Below, in pieces: positions 53,132-62,495 of a DNA stretch of 64,000 nt; position 1 is the stretch's first letter; each line of letters starts with the position of its first letter. The stretch is from Pelagadaptatus sp034112445 (GTDB lineage: Bacteria; Pseudomonadota; Gammaproteobacteria; Pseudomonadales; Cellvibrionaceae), in assembly GCA_034112445.1 (NCBI GenBank), contig JAWUVI010000018.1:1-64000 (forward strand). Reading direction: 5' to 3'. Position numbers and translations under genes: made by a program. Under the pieces are notes generated by a model. That model was not told the origin of the DNA. It made no database searches and saw only the letters and a program-made list of their open reading frames with translations.

Positions 53132-54558
53132 TCAAGCCTTTGCTTTTATCTCAAGTAGTGACTGCCAGTAGTGGTGATTTGATCGGTACTGATGCGCAGT
53201 TTAATCGTGTCAGTACTGATACTCGAACTATCGAGAAAGGTGATTTGCTTGTAGCGCTGCGCGGTGAAAATTTTGATGCGCATAACTTTCTTGAGCAAGC
53301 GCAAAAGAGTGGCGCGCAAGCCTTTGTTATTGACCGGTCCGTTCACAGTGATACGAGTCTCGTGAAAAATATTTCTGTTCCTTTAATTTTAGTTGATGAC
53401 ACGACCAAAGCGCTAGGTGTTATTGGCTCATTAAATAGGCAAAACTTCCAAGGTAAATTGGTTGCGCTAACGGGCAGTTGTGGCAAGACCACGGTTAAGG
53501 AAATCTTGTCTTCGATTTTATCTATTAAAGGTAAGGTGACTAAAACCCAAGGTAATTTAAATAATCATATAGGCGCTCCTCAAACATTACTGTCTATTGC
53601 TGCAGACTCGGATTACGCCGTTGTTGAGCTTGGCGCAAGCGGTTTAGGCGAAATTGATTATTTAGCGTTGCTAGCTGGGCCTGACGTAGCCTTGGTTAAT
53701 AATGTTGCGTCGGCCCATTTGTCAGGGTTTGGAACCGTCGAAGGTGTTGCTGCGGAGAAATCAAAAATATATCAGCATTTAATGCCCAGTGGCACGGCCA
53801 TTATAAATTTAGATGAGCCTTTTGCCGCTGAATGGCTCCAAAAGTTAGCTCACGACCGCCCCGATTTAAGAGTAATAACTTTTTCACTTGGCGATAATAA
53901 TGCCGATGTTGAAGCTACTAATCTCAACGCAACACAATCTGGCTCGTATGATTTTATACTGTCAGCATTTGAGTCCTCAATGACTGTGTCGGTGAATATG
54001 CAAGGTCGGCACAACGTTAGTAATGCTTTGGCAGCCGCAGCGTGTGCATTAGCTTTAGGTGTCGATATGCAAACAATTTGTGACGGATTAAAGCGAGCAA
54101 AATCTACTGATGGTCGAATGCAAACGGTTCTCTCTAATTCTAAATTGCAGCTTGTGGATGACTCATACAACGCTAATCCAGAGTCGGTGAAAGCCGCAGC
54201 GCATTATTTAAATGAAAGCTCTAACAGCGATGTAGAGACGATATTGGTATTGGGTGGACTGGCTGAACTTGGAGATGATGCTGACCTAATTATGAAGGCC
54301 TTGGCGGCAGATTTAGCTGGGATTGGTGTTTCGCATTTGGTTACGGTATCGAATGAAGCCAAAATAATTAGTGATGAGTTTTGTGAGCAATCGAAAACAG
54401 GGCGCCAATTTCATTTTGATACCCATGAGCAAGCCGCAAACCATGTTAATAAAGAAGTCTCAAAATCAAATAAGAAAACCATAGTGTTAGTGAAAGGGTC
54501 TAGAAGTTTTAAAATGGAAAAAGTCGTTCAGTTAATTTCCAACCGAGAGGGTGCTTAA
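53128..54558 (+). CDS. murF: MurF, UDP-MurNAc-tripeptide:D-Ala-D-Ala ligase
   Basis: A 476-aa Mur ligase adding D-Ala-D-Ala to complete the pentapeptide precursor. The ATP loop is TGSCGKTT (about 115-122). NNHIGAPQTLL and DDSYNANPES motifs are typical of MurF. It overlaps murE by 4 bp and ends 1 bp before mraY. Confidence 0.97.
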   Translation: MIKPLLLSQVVTASSGDLIGTDAQFNRVSTDTRTIEKGDLLVALRGENFDAHNFLEQAQKSGAQAFVIDRSVHSDTSLVKNISVPLILVDDTTKALGVIGSLNRQNFQGKLVALTGSCGKTTVKEILSSILSIKGKVTKTQGNLNNHIGAPQTLLSIAADSDYAVVELGASGLGEIDYLALLAGPDVALVNNVASAHLSGFGTVEGVAAEKSKIYQHLMPSGTAIINLDEPFAAEWLQKLAHDRPDLRVITFSLGDNNADVEATNLNATQSGSYDFILSAFESSMTVSVNMQGRHNVSNALAAAACALALGVDMQTICDGLKRAKSTDGRMQTVLSNSKLQLVDDSYNANPESVKAAAHYLNESSNSDVETILVLGGLAELGDDADLIMKALAADLAGIGVSHLVTVSNEAKIISDEFCEQSKTGRQFHFDTHEQAANHVNKEVSKSNKKTIVLVKGSRSFKMEKVVQLISNREGA

Positions 54559-54559
54559 C

Positions 54560-55642
54560 ATGCTGTTAATTTTATCTGAATATTTACAGCAGTATTCCTC
54601 GCTGTTTGCTGTGTTTCAGTATTTAACTCTCAGAGGCATCTTAGGGGTTATGACGGCGCTGATGATTTCATTAATGCTGGGGCCTTGGATGATTCGAAAA
54701 TTGAATCATCTACAAATAGGTCAGTCGGTAAGAGATGATGGCCCTGAGTCGCATTTAGTAAAATCTGGTACGCCGACTATGGGCGGCACCTTAATTCTGG
54801 CTTCTATTTTTATTAGCACTTTATTGTGGGCAGATTTATCTAATAAATATATTTGGGTCGTGCTAATTGTAACTTCAATTTTTGGCGCGGTAGGTTGGGT
54901 AGACGATTACCGCAAAGTTATCGAATCAAATTCACGAGGTCTATCGGCTAAGTCTAAATACTTTTGGCAGTCGGTTGCGGGATTGGGCGCGGCCATATTT
55001 TTGTATTCCACCGCGCAATCACCTGCAGAAACTCAGCTGATTATCCCCTTCTTCAAGTCAGTGGCTTGGGATATGGGACCGGCCTATATCGTATTGGCGT
55101 ATTTTGTCATTGTTGGATCAAGTAATGCGGTCAATTTAACGGATGGCCTAGATGGTTTGGCTATTATGCCTACCGTGCTAGTAGGCAGCGCTTTAGGGCT
55201 TATTGCTTATTTGGCAGGCAACCTAAAATTTGCAGCCTACCTCCATATACCTTACATCCCTGGTGTGGGCGAATTGGTTGTGTTTACGGCAGCTCTGGGC
55301 GGTGCAGGTCTTGGTTTTTTATGGTTTAACACCTATCCAGCTCAAGTGTTTATGGGTGACGTGGGGGCTCTTGCGCTTGGCGCGGCGCTAGGTGTTATCG
55401 CTGTGATGGTTCGTCATGAGATTGTCTTTTTTATAATGGGCGGAATTTTTGTGATGGAAACCGTATCGGTCATTTTGCAGGTGGGCTCATTTAAGCTTAC
55501 TGGGAAAAGAATTTTTAGGATGGCACCACTGCATCATCACTTTGAGTTAAAGGGCTGGCCAGAACCAAGAGTAATTGTTCGGTTTTGGATTATTACGGTC
55601 ATGTTGGTGTTGTTTGGATTAGCAACGCTTAAATTGCGATAA
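54560..55642 (+). CDS. mraY: MraY, phospho-MurNAc-pentapeptide translocase
   Basis: A 360-aa ten-helix membrane enzyme making lipid I on undecaprenyl phosphate. Motifs are WVDDYRK, NAVNLTDGLDGLA and the loop HHHFELKGW. ATG 54560 gives the family's usual N-terminus (MLLILSEYLQQY); a GTG three codons earlier overlaps murF. Confidence 0.97.
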   Translation: MLLILSEYLQQYSSLFAVFQYLTLRGILGVMTALMISLMLGPWMIRKLNHLQIGQSVRDDGPESHLVKSGTPTMGGTLILASIFISTLLWADLSNKYIWVVLIVTSIFGAVGWVDDYRKVIESNSRGLSAKSKYFWQSVAGLGAAIFLYSTAQSPAETQLIIPFFKSVAWDMGPAYIVLAYFVIVGSSNAVNLTDGLDGLAIMPTVLVGSALGLIAYLAGNLKFAAYLHIPYIPGVGELVVFTAALGGAGLGFLWFNTYPAQVFMGDVGALALGAALGVIAVMVRHEIVFFIMGGIFVMETVSVILQVGSFKLTGKRIFRMAPLHHHFELKGWPEPRVIVRFWIITVMLVLFGLATLKLR

Positions 55643-55661
55643 GTACGAGTTAATAAAGAGT

Positions 55662-57008
55662 ATGACTTTAATAGCGACCAACAATGTAACAGCGATTATC
55701 GGTATGGGAATTACCGGTCAGTCTGTTGCGCGCTATTTATCGGAAAAAGGCCAGCCTTTTGTTTGGTTAGATACTCGTGCTAATCCTGCTCACTTCGACA
55801 GTATCCTGAAAGCTTATCCCGGTCTTAATTATGAGTTGGGTGATCTCTGTGTAGACACATTGACAGCGGTCAACGAAATCGTAGTAAGCCCAGGCGTGTC
55901 GATTGATTGTGATGCGATAAAGCTCGCTCGTGCGGCAGGTGTATCAATTGTCGGCGATATAGAATTATTCATTCGTGAAAATGATAAACCATTGATTGCT
56001 ATTACCGGTTCAAATGCCAAAACCACGGTGACAACGTTGGTTGGTGAGATGGCTCGAGCTGCGGGAATAGAAGTTGCGATAGGGGGAAATATCGGTACCC
56101 CAGCATTAGACCTTTTACAGCAGCAAGATGCACAGTGTTGTTTGTTGGAATTATCGAGTTTTCAATTAGAGCTAATTGAAAGTTTAAATGCGGATGTGGC
56201 GGCGCTGTTAAACATCAGTGAAGACCACATGGATCGCTATGCAAATCTTGCGCTCTATCATCGCGCAAAACAGCGAGTATTTTACGGAGCTAAAAAAGTT
56301 ATATTAAATCGCGCTGATCCGCTCACAAACCCACCGTTAGCTGAAGGTGTGCAGCGATATTCATTTGCTCTTAATCAACCCGATAGAAATGAATTTGGAT
56401 TGCAGCAGAAGGCCAATAGTGAATGGTTAGGTTTTGAGTTCAAGGCGCTACTGCCCGTTTCTGAAGTTAAAATGCCCGGTCGACATAATCTAGAGAATTC
56501 ATTAGCTGCGTTGGCTATTGGTCATGCAGCAGGTTGGCCAATGGAGCCAATGTTGCAAGTGTTGAAAACGTTTAAAGGTCTGCCTCATAGATGTCAGTGG
56601 GTTGCTGAATGTGACGGGGTTAATTTCTACAATGATTCTAAAGGGACAAACGTTGGCGCTACATTAGCGGCCTTAAATGGCTTGCAAAAAGAGTCTGGAA
56701 AAATAGTTCTGATTGCGGGGGGCGTTGGTAAGGGGGCTAATTTTAGTGCTTTGGCTAAGCCATTAACCCATGCGCGTGCGGTTGTTCTCATTGGCGAAGA
56801 TGCCGAAAAAATCGCGGCAGCCGTTGCTGATAATGTCGAGTGCTACTTCTGCGATAGCTTAGAGGCTGCTGTTATTAAATCATTGGCTGTAGCTCAATCA
56901 GGCGATGATGTTTTATTGTCTCCAGCATGCGCTAGCTTCGATATGTTCAGTGGTTTTGAAGATCGTGGAAATGCTTTTGTTCAAGCTGTAAAGAAGGTGG
57001 CGGCATGA
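55662..57008 (+). CDS. murD: MurD, UDP-MurNAc-L-Ala:D-Glu ligase
   Basis: A 448-aa Mur ligase adding D-glutamate. The ATP loop is ITGSNAKTTVT (about 117-127). The N-terminal IGMGITGQSVARYL nucleotide-sugar domain and C-terminal LLSPACASFDMFSGFEDRG are MurD hallmarks. It overlaps ftsW by 4 bp. Confidence 0.97.
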   Translation: MTLIATNNVTAIIGMGITGQSVARYLSEKGQPFVWLDTRANPAHFDSILKAYPGLNYELGDLCVDTLTAVNEIVVSPGVSIDCDAIKLARAAGVSIVGDIELFIRENDKPLIAITGSNAKTTVTTLVGEMARAAGIEVAIGGNIGTPALDLLQQQDAQCCLLELSSFQLELIESLNADVAALLNISEDHMDRYANLALYHRAKQRVFYGAKKVILNRADPLTNPPLAEGVQRYSFALNQPDRNEFGLQQKANSEWLGFEFKALLPVSEVKMPGRHNLENSLAALAIGHAAGWPMEPMLQVLKTFKGLPHRCQWVAECDGVNFYNDSKGTNVGATLAALNGLQKESGKIVLIAGGVGKGANFSALAKPLTHARAVVLIGEDAEKIAAAVADNVECYFCDSLEAAVIKSLAVAQSGDDVLLSPACASFDMFSGFEDRGNAFVQAVKKVAA

Positions 57009-58234
57009 GCAGTTCATATATGCCGACGTTCATGCTGAATCGAATGAATAAAACTTGGTTTGACTCAATCGATTGGTCAATCATTATAGTTCTGGCCACG
57101 TTAATTTCTATTGGTTTGGTGGCAGTTGCCTCAGCATCAATTGCGTTTTCTGAAGCGACTTACGGTGATGGGTGGTTTTTTGTTAAGCGTTATTGTTTGT
57201 TTCTATCTTTGGGGTTATTGGCCGGATTAGTGGTTGCGGGTATTCCTATTATTTATTGGGAAAAGTATGGCGGCGCTCTATTGATCGTCGCCTTATTGTT
57301 GTTAGTGGCTGTGCTCATTCCAGGTGTCGGGAAAAAAGTTAACGGAAGTCAACGCTGGTTACAGTTAGGTGTAATGACACTGCAAGCTTCGGAAGTTGTG
57401 AAGTTTTGTATGATTGTTTTTTTCTCGAGTTTTCTTTCTAGAAAACAACTGGAGTTACAACAAAATTGGCGCGGATTAGTTAAGCCCCTATTGGTGTTAA
57501 GTGTTGTGGTTTTTCTATTGTTACTGGAGCCAGATTTTGGAAGCTCTGTGGTGTTGGTCGGCACAGTGATGGGAATGTTATTTATTGCTGGCGCAAAGAT
57601 GTGGCAATTTATAATTCTTTTTGTTGTTGCTCTGTCAGGGCTGGTGGTGCTTGCCACAAGTTCAGATTATCGTCTGGATCGGTTGGTCTCTTTCCGTAAC
57701 CCCTGGGCAGATCAATACGACACAGGGTATCAATTAACTCAGTCGTTAATCGCATTTGGACGCGGAGAATGGTTTGGCTTAGGTTTAGGCAATAGTGTCC
57801 AAAAACTATTTTACCTACCTGAAGCTCATACCGATTTTATTGTGGCCATTATTGCTGAAGAACTCGGTTTGATAGGGTTAGCAATACTATTAATAATATT
57901 TTCCATCTTGGTCACAAAGGTTCTGTTGATCTCGCGAAACGCCTTGAAAAGTAATTTATTATTTTCTGGATATGCTGCTTTTGGTATTGCCATTATGTTA
58001 GCCGGTCAAGGCTTTATTAATGTCGGTGTTGCCTCAGGCTTGTTGCCTACGAAAGGCTTAACTTTACCGTTTATTAGTTATGGCGGTAGTAGCCTTTTAG
58101 TGTGTTGCATGTTGATGGGTTTGGTACTGAGAATGAGCTGGGAGTTGAATAATCCCTTGAAAAGTAAACCGTTAAACCGTATGCCAAAAGCGTTTGAGAA
58201 TGCCCCAGCAGGACATAGTGGAGGTGGTCAATGA
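57005..58234 (+). CDS. ftsW: FtsW, SEDS-family septal glycosyltransferase
   Basis: A 409-aa, ten-helix SEDS protein polymerising lipid II at the septum with FtsI. The conserved AEELGLIG segment holds the essential acidic residue region, and the C-terminal signature is GLLPTKGLTLPFISYGGSS. About 30 residues are cytoplasmic at the N-terminus. It overlaps murD and murG by 4 bp each. Confidence 0.97.
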   Translation: MSSSYMPTFMLNRMNKTWFDSIDWSIIIVLATLISIGLVAVASASIAFSEATYGDGWFFVKRYCLFLSLGLLAGLVVAGIPIIYWEKYGGALLIVALLLLVAVLIPGVGKKVNGSQRWLQLGVMTLQASEVVKFCMIVFFSSFLSRKQLELQQNWRGLVKPLLVLSVVVFLLLLEPDFGSSVVLVGTVMGMLFIAGAKMWQFIILFVVALSGLVVLATSSDYRLDRLVSFRNPWADQYDTGYQLTQSLIAFGRGEWFGLGLGNSVQKLFYLPEAHTDFIVAIIAEELGLIGLAILLIIFSILVTKVLLISRNALKSNLLFSGYAAFGIAIMLAGQGFINVGVASGLLPTKGLTLPFISYGGSSLLVCCMLMGLVLRMSWELNNPLKSKPLNRMPKAFENAPAGHSGGGQ

Positions 58235-59328
58235 GCTCATCTGCAGATGTGAATGTGGTCATTATGGCTGGCGGTACAGGAGGGCATGTTTTTCCTGCGC
58301 TAGCCGTTGCGGCTGAATTGAAACAACAAGGCGTAAACCTGAGTTGGCTGGGAACGAAAGCAGGAATTGAAGCTGAGTTAGTACCAGCAAACGCCATACC
58401 GTTAAGATTTTTAACAATAGAGGGTGTAAGAGGAAAAGGCATCAAGTCTTTGTTGAAAGCGCCTTTTCTATTGTGCGCAGCGATTTGGCAGGCGCGGAAA
58501 ATTTTGCGAGCTGAATCTGCCGATGTCGTTCTTGGTATGGGCGGTTTTGCCTCAGGTCCAGGCGGTGTGGCGGCTAAATTATTGAGTATTCCTGTCGTTA
58601 TTCACGAGCAAAATGCTGTGGCGGGAACGACTAATAAACTCTTGTCAAAAGTCGCAACGGTTTGTCTTGAGGCTTTTCCAGGAAGCTTGCCTAAAGCGAT
58701 TCATGTTGGGAACCCGGTTCGTAAAACTATTGGTAGCAAAGAAGCGATCAAGGGCACCGAATCAAAATTAAATGTTTTGGTTTTAGGTGGTAGCTTAGGA
58801 GCTAAAGCTTTAAACGATTTGATGCCACAAGTTGTGGCGCATATGCCAGAAACCAGCAGACCTAATATTCGTCATCAGTGTGGCAAGGTTCATGCTGATA
58901 GCGCCAAAACAGTTTACGCGCAGCTTCATGTTGAGGCGAGTGTTGAGCCCTTTATTGCTGATATGGCCGAGGCTTATCGATGGGCTGATTTTGTTGTGTG
59001 TCGGGCCGGAGCTCTGACGGTATCTGAGTTAACTATGGCCGGAAAGCCGGCACTGCTCATTCCTTATCCATACGCAATTGATGATCACCAGACTAAGAAT
59101 GCTGAATGGTTGGTAGAAAATAATGCGGCATTGATGTGTCAGCAAAAGGATCTTTGTGTTGAATATATGAAAAGCATCCTTAATGACATGAATAATAATC
59201 GAAGTAAGTTAAAAACAATGGCAAGTAATGCGGCCAAGCTCGCACTACCTGATGCCGCTAAAGTCGTGGCGCAATATTGCCTTGATGCTGCCAATCACTC
59301 CTTAGTTGAGATTGCCGATGAACAATAA
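58231..59328 (+). CDS. murG: MurG, lipid II-forming GlcNAc transferase
   Basis: A 365-aa GT-B glycosyltransferase adding GlcNAc to lipid I. N-terminal motifs are MAGGTGGHVFPALA and GMGGFASGPG; C-terminal motifs are LGGSLGAKALN and CRAGALTVSELTMAGKPALLIPY (split by region). It is a peripheral inner-membrane protein. Its end overlaps murC by 11 bp. Confidence 0.97.
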   Translation: MSSSADVNVVIMAGGTGGHVFPALAVAAELKQQGVNLSWLGTKAGIEAELVPANAIPLRFLTIEGVRGKGIKSLLKAPFLLCAAIWQARKILRAESADVVLGMGGFASGPGGVAAKLLSIPVVIHEQNAVAGTTNKLLSKVATVCLEAFPGSLPKAIHVGNPVRKTIGSKEAIKGTESKLNVLVLGGSLGAKALNDLMPQVVAHMPETSRPNIRHQCGKVHADSAKTVYAQLHVEASVEPFIADMAEAYRWADFVVCRAGALTVSELTMAGKPALLIPYPYAIDDHQTKNAEWLVENNAALMCQQKDLCVEYMKSILNDMNNNRSKLKTMASNAAKLALPDAAKVVAQYCLDAANHSLVEIADEQ

Positions 59329-60739
59329 AAACATTATTCAGATACCAGAAATGCGACGTATCAAGAGAATACATTTTATCGGTATTGGTGGTGCTGGGAT
59401 GAGTGGTATAGCTGAAGTTTTATTGAACCAAGGTTACTCAATATCGGGCTCAGATCTAGCGAGCTCGGTGGTTACTAGGCGCTTACAAGCTAAGGGTGCG
59501 CAAATATTTATTGGTCAGTCTAAAGCCAATATTAGTGGCGTGGATGTAGTGGTTAATTCATCTGCTGTTAGTGAAGAAAATCCAGAAATGATAGGCGCTA
59601 GAGAACAGAGAATTCCGATAGTGCGCCGGGCTGAAATGTTGGGTGAGCTTATGCGCTATCGACACGGTATTGCCGTGGCAGGTACTCATGGAAAAACCAC
59701 CACCACCAGCTTGCTAGCGTCTGTATTTGCTGCTGGAGGCTTAGATCCTACGTTTGTTATTGGTGGCCTTCTTAACAGTGCTGGGAGTAATGCCCAATTA
59801 GGCGCTAGTCGTTATTTGGTTGCGGAAGCCGATGAAAGCGATGCTTCCTTTTTACATCTGCAGCCAATGGTTTCTGTGGTAACCAATATCGATGCGGATC
59901 ATATGGATACCTACGACGGTGACTTTTCTAAAGTAAAGAAAACCTTCGTTGAATTTTTACACAATTTACCTTTCTATGGCTTGGCCGTAGTTTGCGGTGA
60001 CGACCCTGTAGTCCAAGAAATTACTCCAGAGATAGCACGTCCTGTTATTACCTATGGTTTTGAAGGGCATAATGATTATCGAGCGGTTGAGGTTTCTCAA
60101 GATGGAGCGACTTCAAAATTTAAAGTGTTTCGTCCCGATGGTAAGTCGCCTTTATCAATCACCTTGAATATGCCTGGCCGGCACAATATTTTGAATGCAC
60201 TGGCAACAGTCGCTGTAGCGACGGACGAAGGTGTTAGTGACGCCGCAATTAAAGAAGGTTTAGAGTCTTTTCAGGGGGTTGGTCGACGCTTTCAGGTTTA
60301 TGGCGAACTCGATTATGCGGAAGGTAGCATTATGTTGGTGGATGACTATGGCCATCATCCAAGAGAGGTTGCCGCAACGGTTGAGGCGATTCGTTCTGGT
60401 TGGCCTGACAGACGTTTGTTGATGGCATTTCAGCCACACAGATACTCACGTACTCGAGATTTGTATGAAGACTTTGTTGATGTGCTGTCGCAAGTCGACT
60501 CTCTGATTTTGTTAGAAGTTTATCCTGCTGGTGAAGAGCCGGTGCCTGGTGCCGATAGTCGCCACTTGTGTCGCAGTATTCGAACTCGTGGAAACGTTGA
60601 CCCAGTGTTTGTCGAAACTGTTGATGGAGTTGCCAGCGTAGTAAAAGATTTAGTTCGCCCTGGAGATATAGTATTGACGCAGGGGGCTGGCAATGTCGGC
60701 TTGTTAGCGCAAAAATTAATTGAAGAAGTATTTCAGTAG
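59318..60739 (+). CDS. murC: MurC, UDP-MurNAc:L-Ala ligase
   Basis: A 473-aa Mur ligase adding the first stem residue, L-alanine. It has the N-terminal HFIGIGGAGMSGIAEVL motif, the ATP loop GTHGKTTTTS, and DDYGHHPREV. ATG 59318, inside murG, gives the normal N-terminus. It belongs to the same superfamily as the recycling ligase Mpl at the other end of the window. Confidence 0.97.
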   Translation: MNNKNIIQIPEMRRIKRIHFIGIGGAGMSGIAEVLLNQGYSISGSDLASSVVTRRLQAKGAQIFIGQSKANISGVDVVVNSSAVSEENPEMIGAREQRIPIVRRAEMLGELMRYRHGIAVAGTHGKTTTTSLLASVFAAGGLDPTFVIGGLLNSAGSNAQLGASRYLVAEADESDASFLHLQPMVSVVTNIDADHMDTYDGDFSKVKKTFVEFLHNLPFYGLAVVCGDDPVVQEITPEIARPVITYGFEGHNDYRAVEVSQDGATSKFKVFRPDGKSPLSITLNMPGRHNILNALATVAVATDEGVSDAAIKEGLESFQGVGRRFQVYGELDYAEGSIMLVDDYGHHPREVAATVEAIRSGWPDRRLLMAFQPHRYSRTRDLYEDFVDVLSQVDSLILLEVYPAGEEPVPGADSRHLCRSIRTRGNVDPVFVETVDGVASVVKDLVRPGDIVLTQGAGNVGLLAQKLIEEVFQ

Positions 60740-60751
60740 GTAGAAGACGAG

Positions 60752-61669
60752 ATGAATGTTACTGCAAGTAAATTTGGACGTGTCGCTGTTCTCTATGGTG
60801 GGGATTCGGCAGAGCGAGAAGTGTCTTTGAATAGCGGTAAAGCTATTTTCAATGCTCTGCAAAAAAACGCTATTGATGCTGTTCTTATCGATGCGGTTGA
60901 TGACCTTGTTGAAAAAATTAAACAGGCAAAACCCGATAGAATTTTTATCGCTTTGCATGGGGCTGGCGGTGAGGATGGCCGAGTTCAGGCATTACTTGAA
61001 TTTTTAAATTTACCCTTCACTGGCAGTGGTGTTCAGTCGTCAGCTTTAGCGATGGATAAATGGTTCAGTAAGCAAATATTTACGGTTAGTGGCATCCCAA
61101 CGCCAGCGTATAGATTGCTGACTGATGAAACAGATATGTCTGAGGTTGTCAGTGACTTGGGTGAGGCGTTGATGATTAAACCGGCTCATGAAGGCTCAAG
61201 TATTGGTATGTCGAAAACTGCCAAGGCAGATGAGCTGATTCCTGCTTATAAAAAAGCCGCACAGTACGACAGTTGTGTTTTTGCAGAGCAAGTTGTTGTT
61301 GGTCAAGAATTTACAGTTGCCATTATAGACGGACAGGCATTACCGGTAATAAAACTTGAAACGGACCATCTTTTTTATGATTACGAAGCCAAATATATAT
61401 CGAACGATACACGCTATATATGCCCGTGCGGTTTAAGCGTAGAAAAAGAGAAAGAGCTACAAGATTTAGCTGTAAAAACCTTTTCTGCACTGGGCTGTGA
61501 AGGTTGGGGTAGGGTCGATTTTATGTGCGATGAAAATTTTAACTTTTATGCACTTGAAGTTAATACAGTGCCAGGAATGACTGATCACAGTTTGGTGCCT
61601 ATGGCGGCGAAGCAAACCGGTATGGAGTTTGATGACTTGGTCGTGAAAATCTTGTCTCAAACTTTGTGA
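60752..61669 (+). CDS. ddl: D-alanine--D-alanine ligase
   Basis: A 305-aa ATP-grasp ligase forming D-Ala-D-Ala for MurF. Motifs are LYGGDSAEREVSL, ALHGAGGEDG, KPAHEGSSIGM and the C-terminal ALEVNTVPGMTDHSLVP. Length and place in the dcw cluster match DdlB. It overlaps ftsQ by 4 bp. Confidence 0.97.
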   Translation: MNVTASKFGRVAVLYGGDSAEREVSLNSGKAIFNALQKNAIDAVLIDAVDDLVEKIKQAKPDRIFIALHGAGGEDGRVQALLEFLNLPFTGSGVQSSALAMDKWFSKQIFTVSGIPTPAYRLLTDETDMSEVVSDLGEALMIKPAHEGSSIGMSKTAKADELIPAYKKAAQYDSCVFAEQVVVGQEFTVAIIDGQALPVIKLETDHLFYDYEAKYISNDTRYICPCGLSVEKEKELQDLAVKTFSALGCEGWGRVDFMCDENFNFYALEVNTVPGMTDHSLVPMAAKQTGMEFDDLVVKILSQTL

Positions 61670-62460
61670 TTACTAATAATAAATCAGTTAAGAAGCAAAC
61701 AAAAATTGTGAGAGGAGCGAGTAAAGCAACACAACAGCAACGTAAACCATCGCGAGTAATGTTTTATCTACGCAAGTTAGTATTGATAGCAGTAAGCGTA
61801 GGAGTGATTTATTACGGCAATGGAATAGTCGCTGGTTGGATGGCTAAACCAGTTGATGATGTGTTGGTTAAGGGCGAGTTTTTATTGGTTTCAAAACAAG
61901 AGGTTGCCGATAGGATTTACTCAGCAATTGAAGCTGGTTTTTTACAGCTTGATTTAGAAAAAATTAGAACGGCGATAAAAGAAAATCCTTGGGTTGACCA
62001 AGTAACGATAAAGAAGCGCTGGCCTAGTGCCTTGTCAGTAACAGTGATTGAGCACAAACCAATTGCTCGCTGGGGTGGAAGTGATGTCTTGAGCCACCGA
62101 GGCGAAGTTATTGTTCTTGATGAGAATAGTAACGTTCAAGAGTTAAAAGAATTGCCTTTGCTTTATGGGCCTAGTGGCTATGAACAAGAAGTAATGGAGC
62201 AATATCAGTTACTGATGAAACTGATGGCGGCAAAGGGTTTGATGATTACTGAGCTTGGTTGTGATGAGTCATTAAGTTGGAATATGTCGATAGGCAATAT
62301 TCCAATTAACATCGGGCGAGATAGGGTTGTAGAAAAGCTGGGCAAATTTCTTTTGGTGTATGAAATACATCTTAAGCAGCGTTGGTCAGAGTTAGGAGGC
62401 ATTGATTTACGTTACGATGCTGGGCTGGCAGTAGGTTGGAACACAGTTGAAAAAGTATAA
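61666..62460 (+). CDS. ftsQ: FtsQ, divisome POTRA-domain protein
   Basis: A 264-aa bitopic division protein. A basic cytoplasmic tail (about 1-32) precedes one membrane helix (about 35-55), then a POTRA domain (DVLVKGEFLLVSKQEV onwards) and the FtsQ beta domain with KRWPSALSVTVIEHKPIARW. It starts at GTG overlapping the ddl stop. It recruits FtsL and FtsB. Confidence 0.96.
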   Translation: MITNNKSVKKQTKIVRGASKATQQQRKPSRVMFYLRKLVLIAVSVGVIYYGNGIVAGWMAKPVDDVLVKGEFLLVSKQEVADRIYSAIEAGFLQLDLEKIRTAIKENPWVDQVTIKKRWPSALSVTVIEHKPIARWGGSDVLSHRGEVIVLDENSNVQELKELPLLYGPSGYEQEVMEQYQLLMKLMAAKGLMITELGCDESLSWNMSIGNIPINIGRDRVVEKLGKFLLVYEIHLKQRWSELGGIDLRYDAGLAVGWNTVEKV

Positions 62461-62495
62461 ACAATTACAGGTAGCCCATTCTAAGAGGTCGGGAA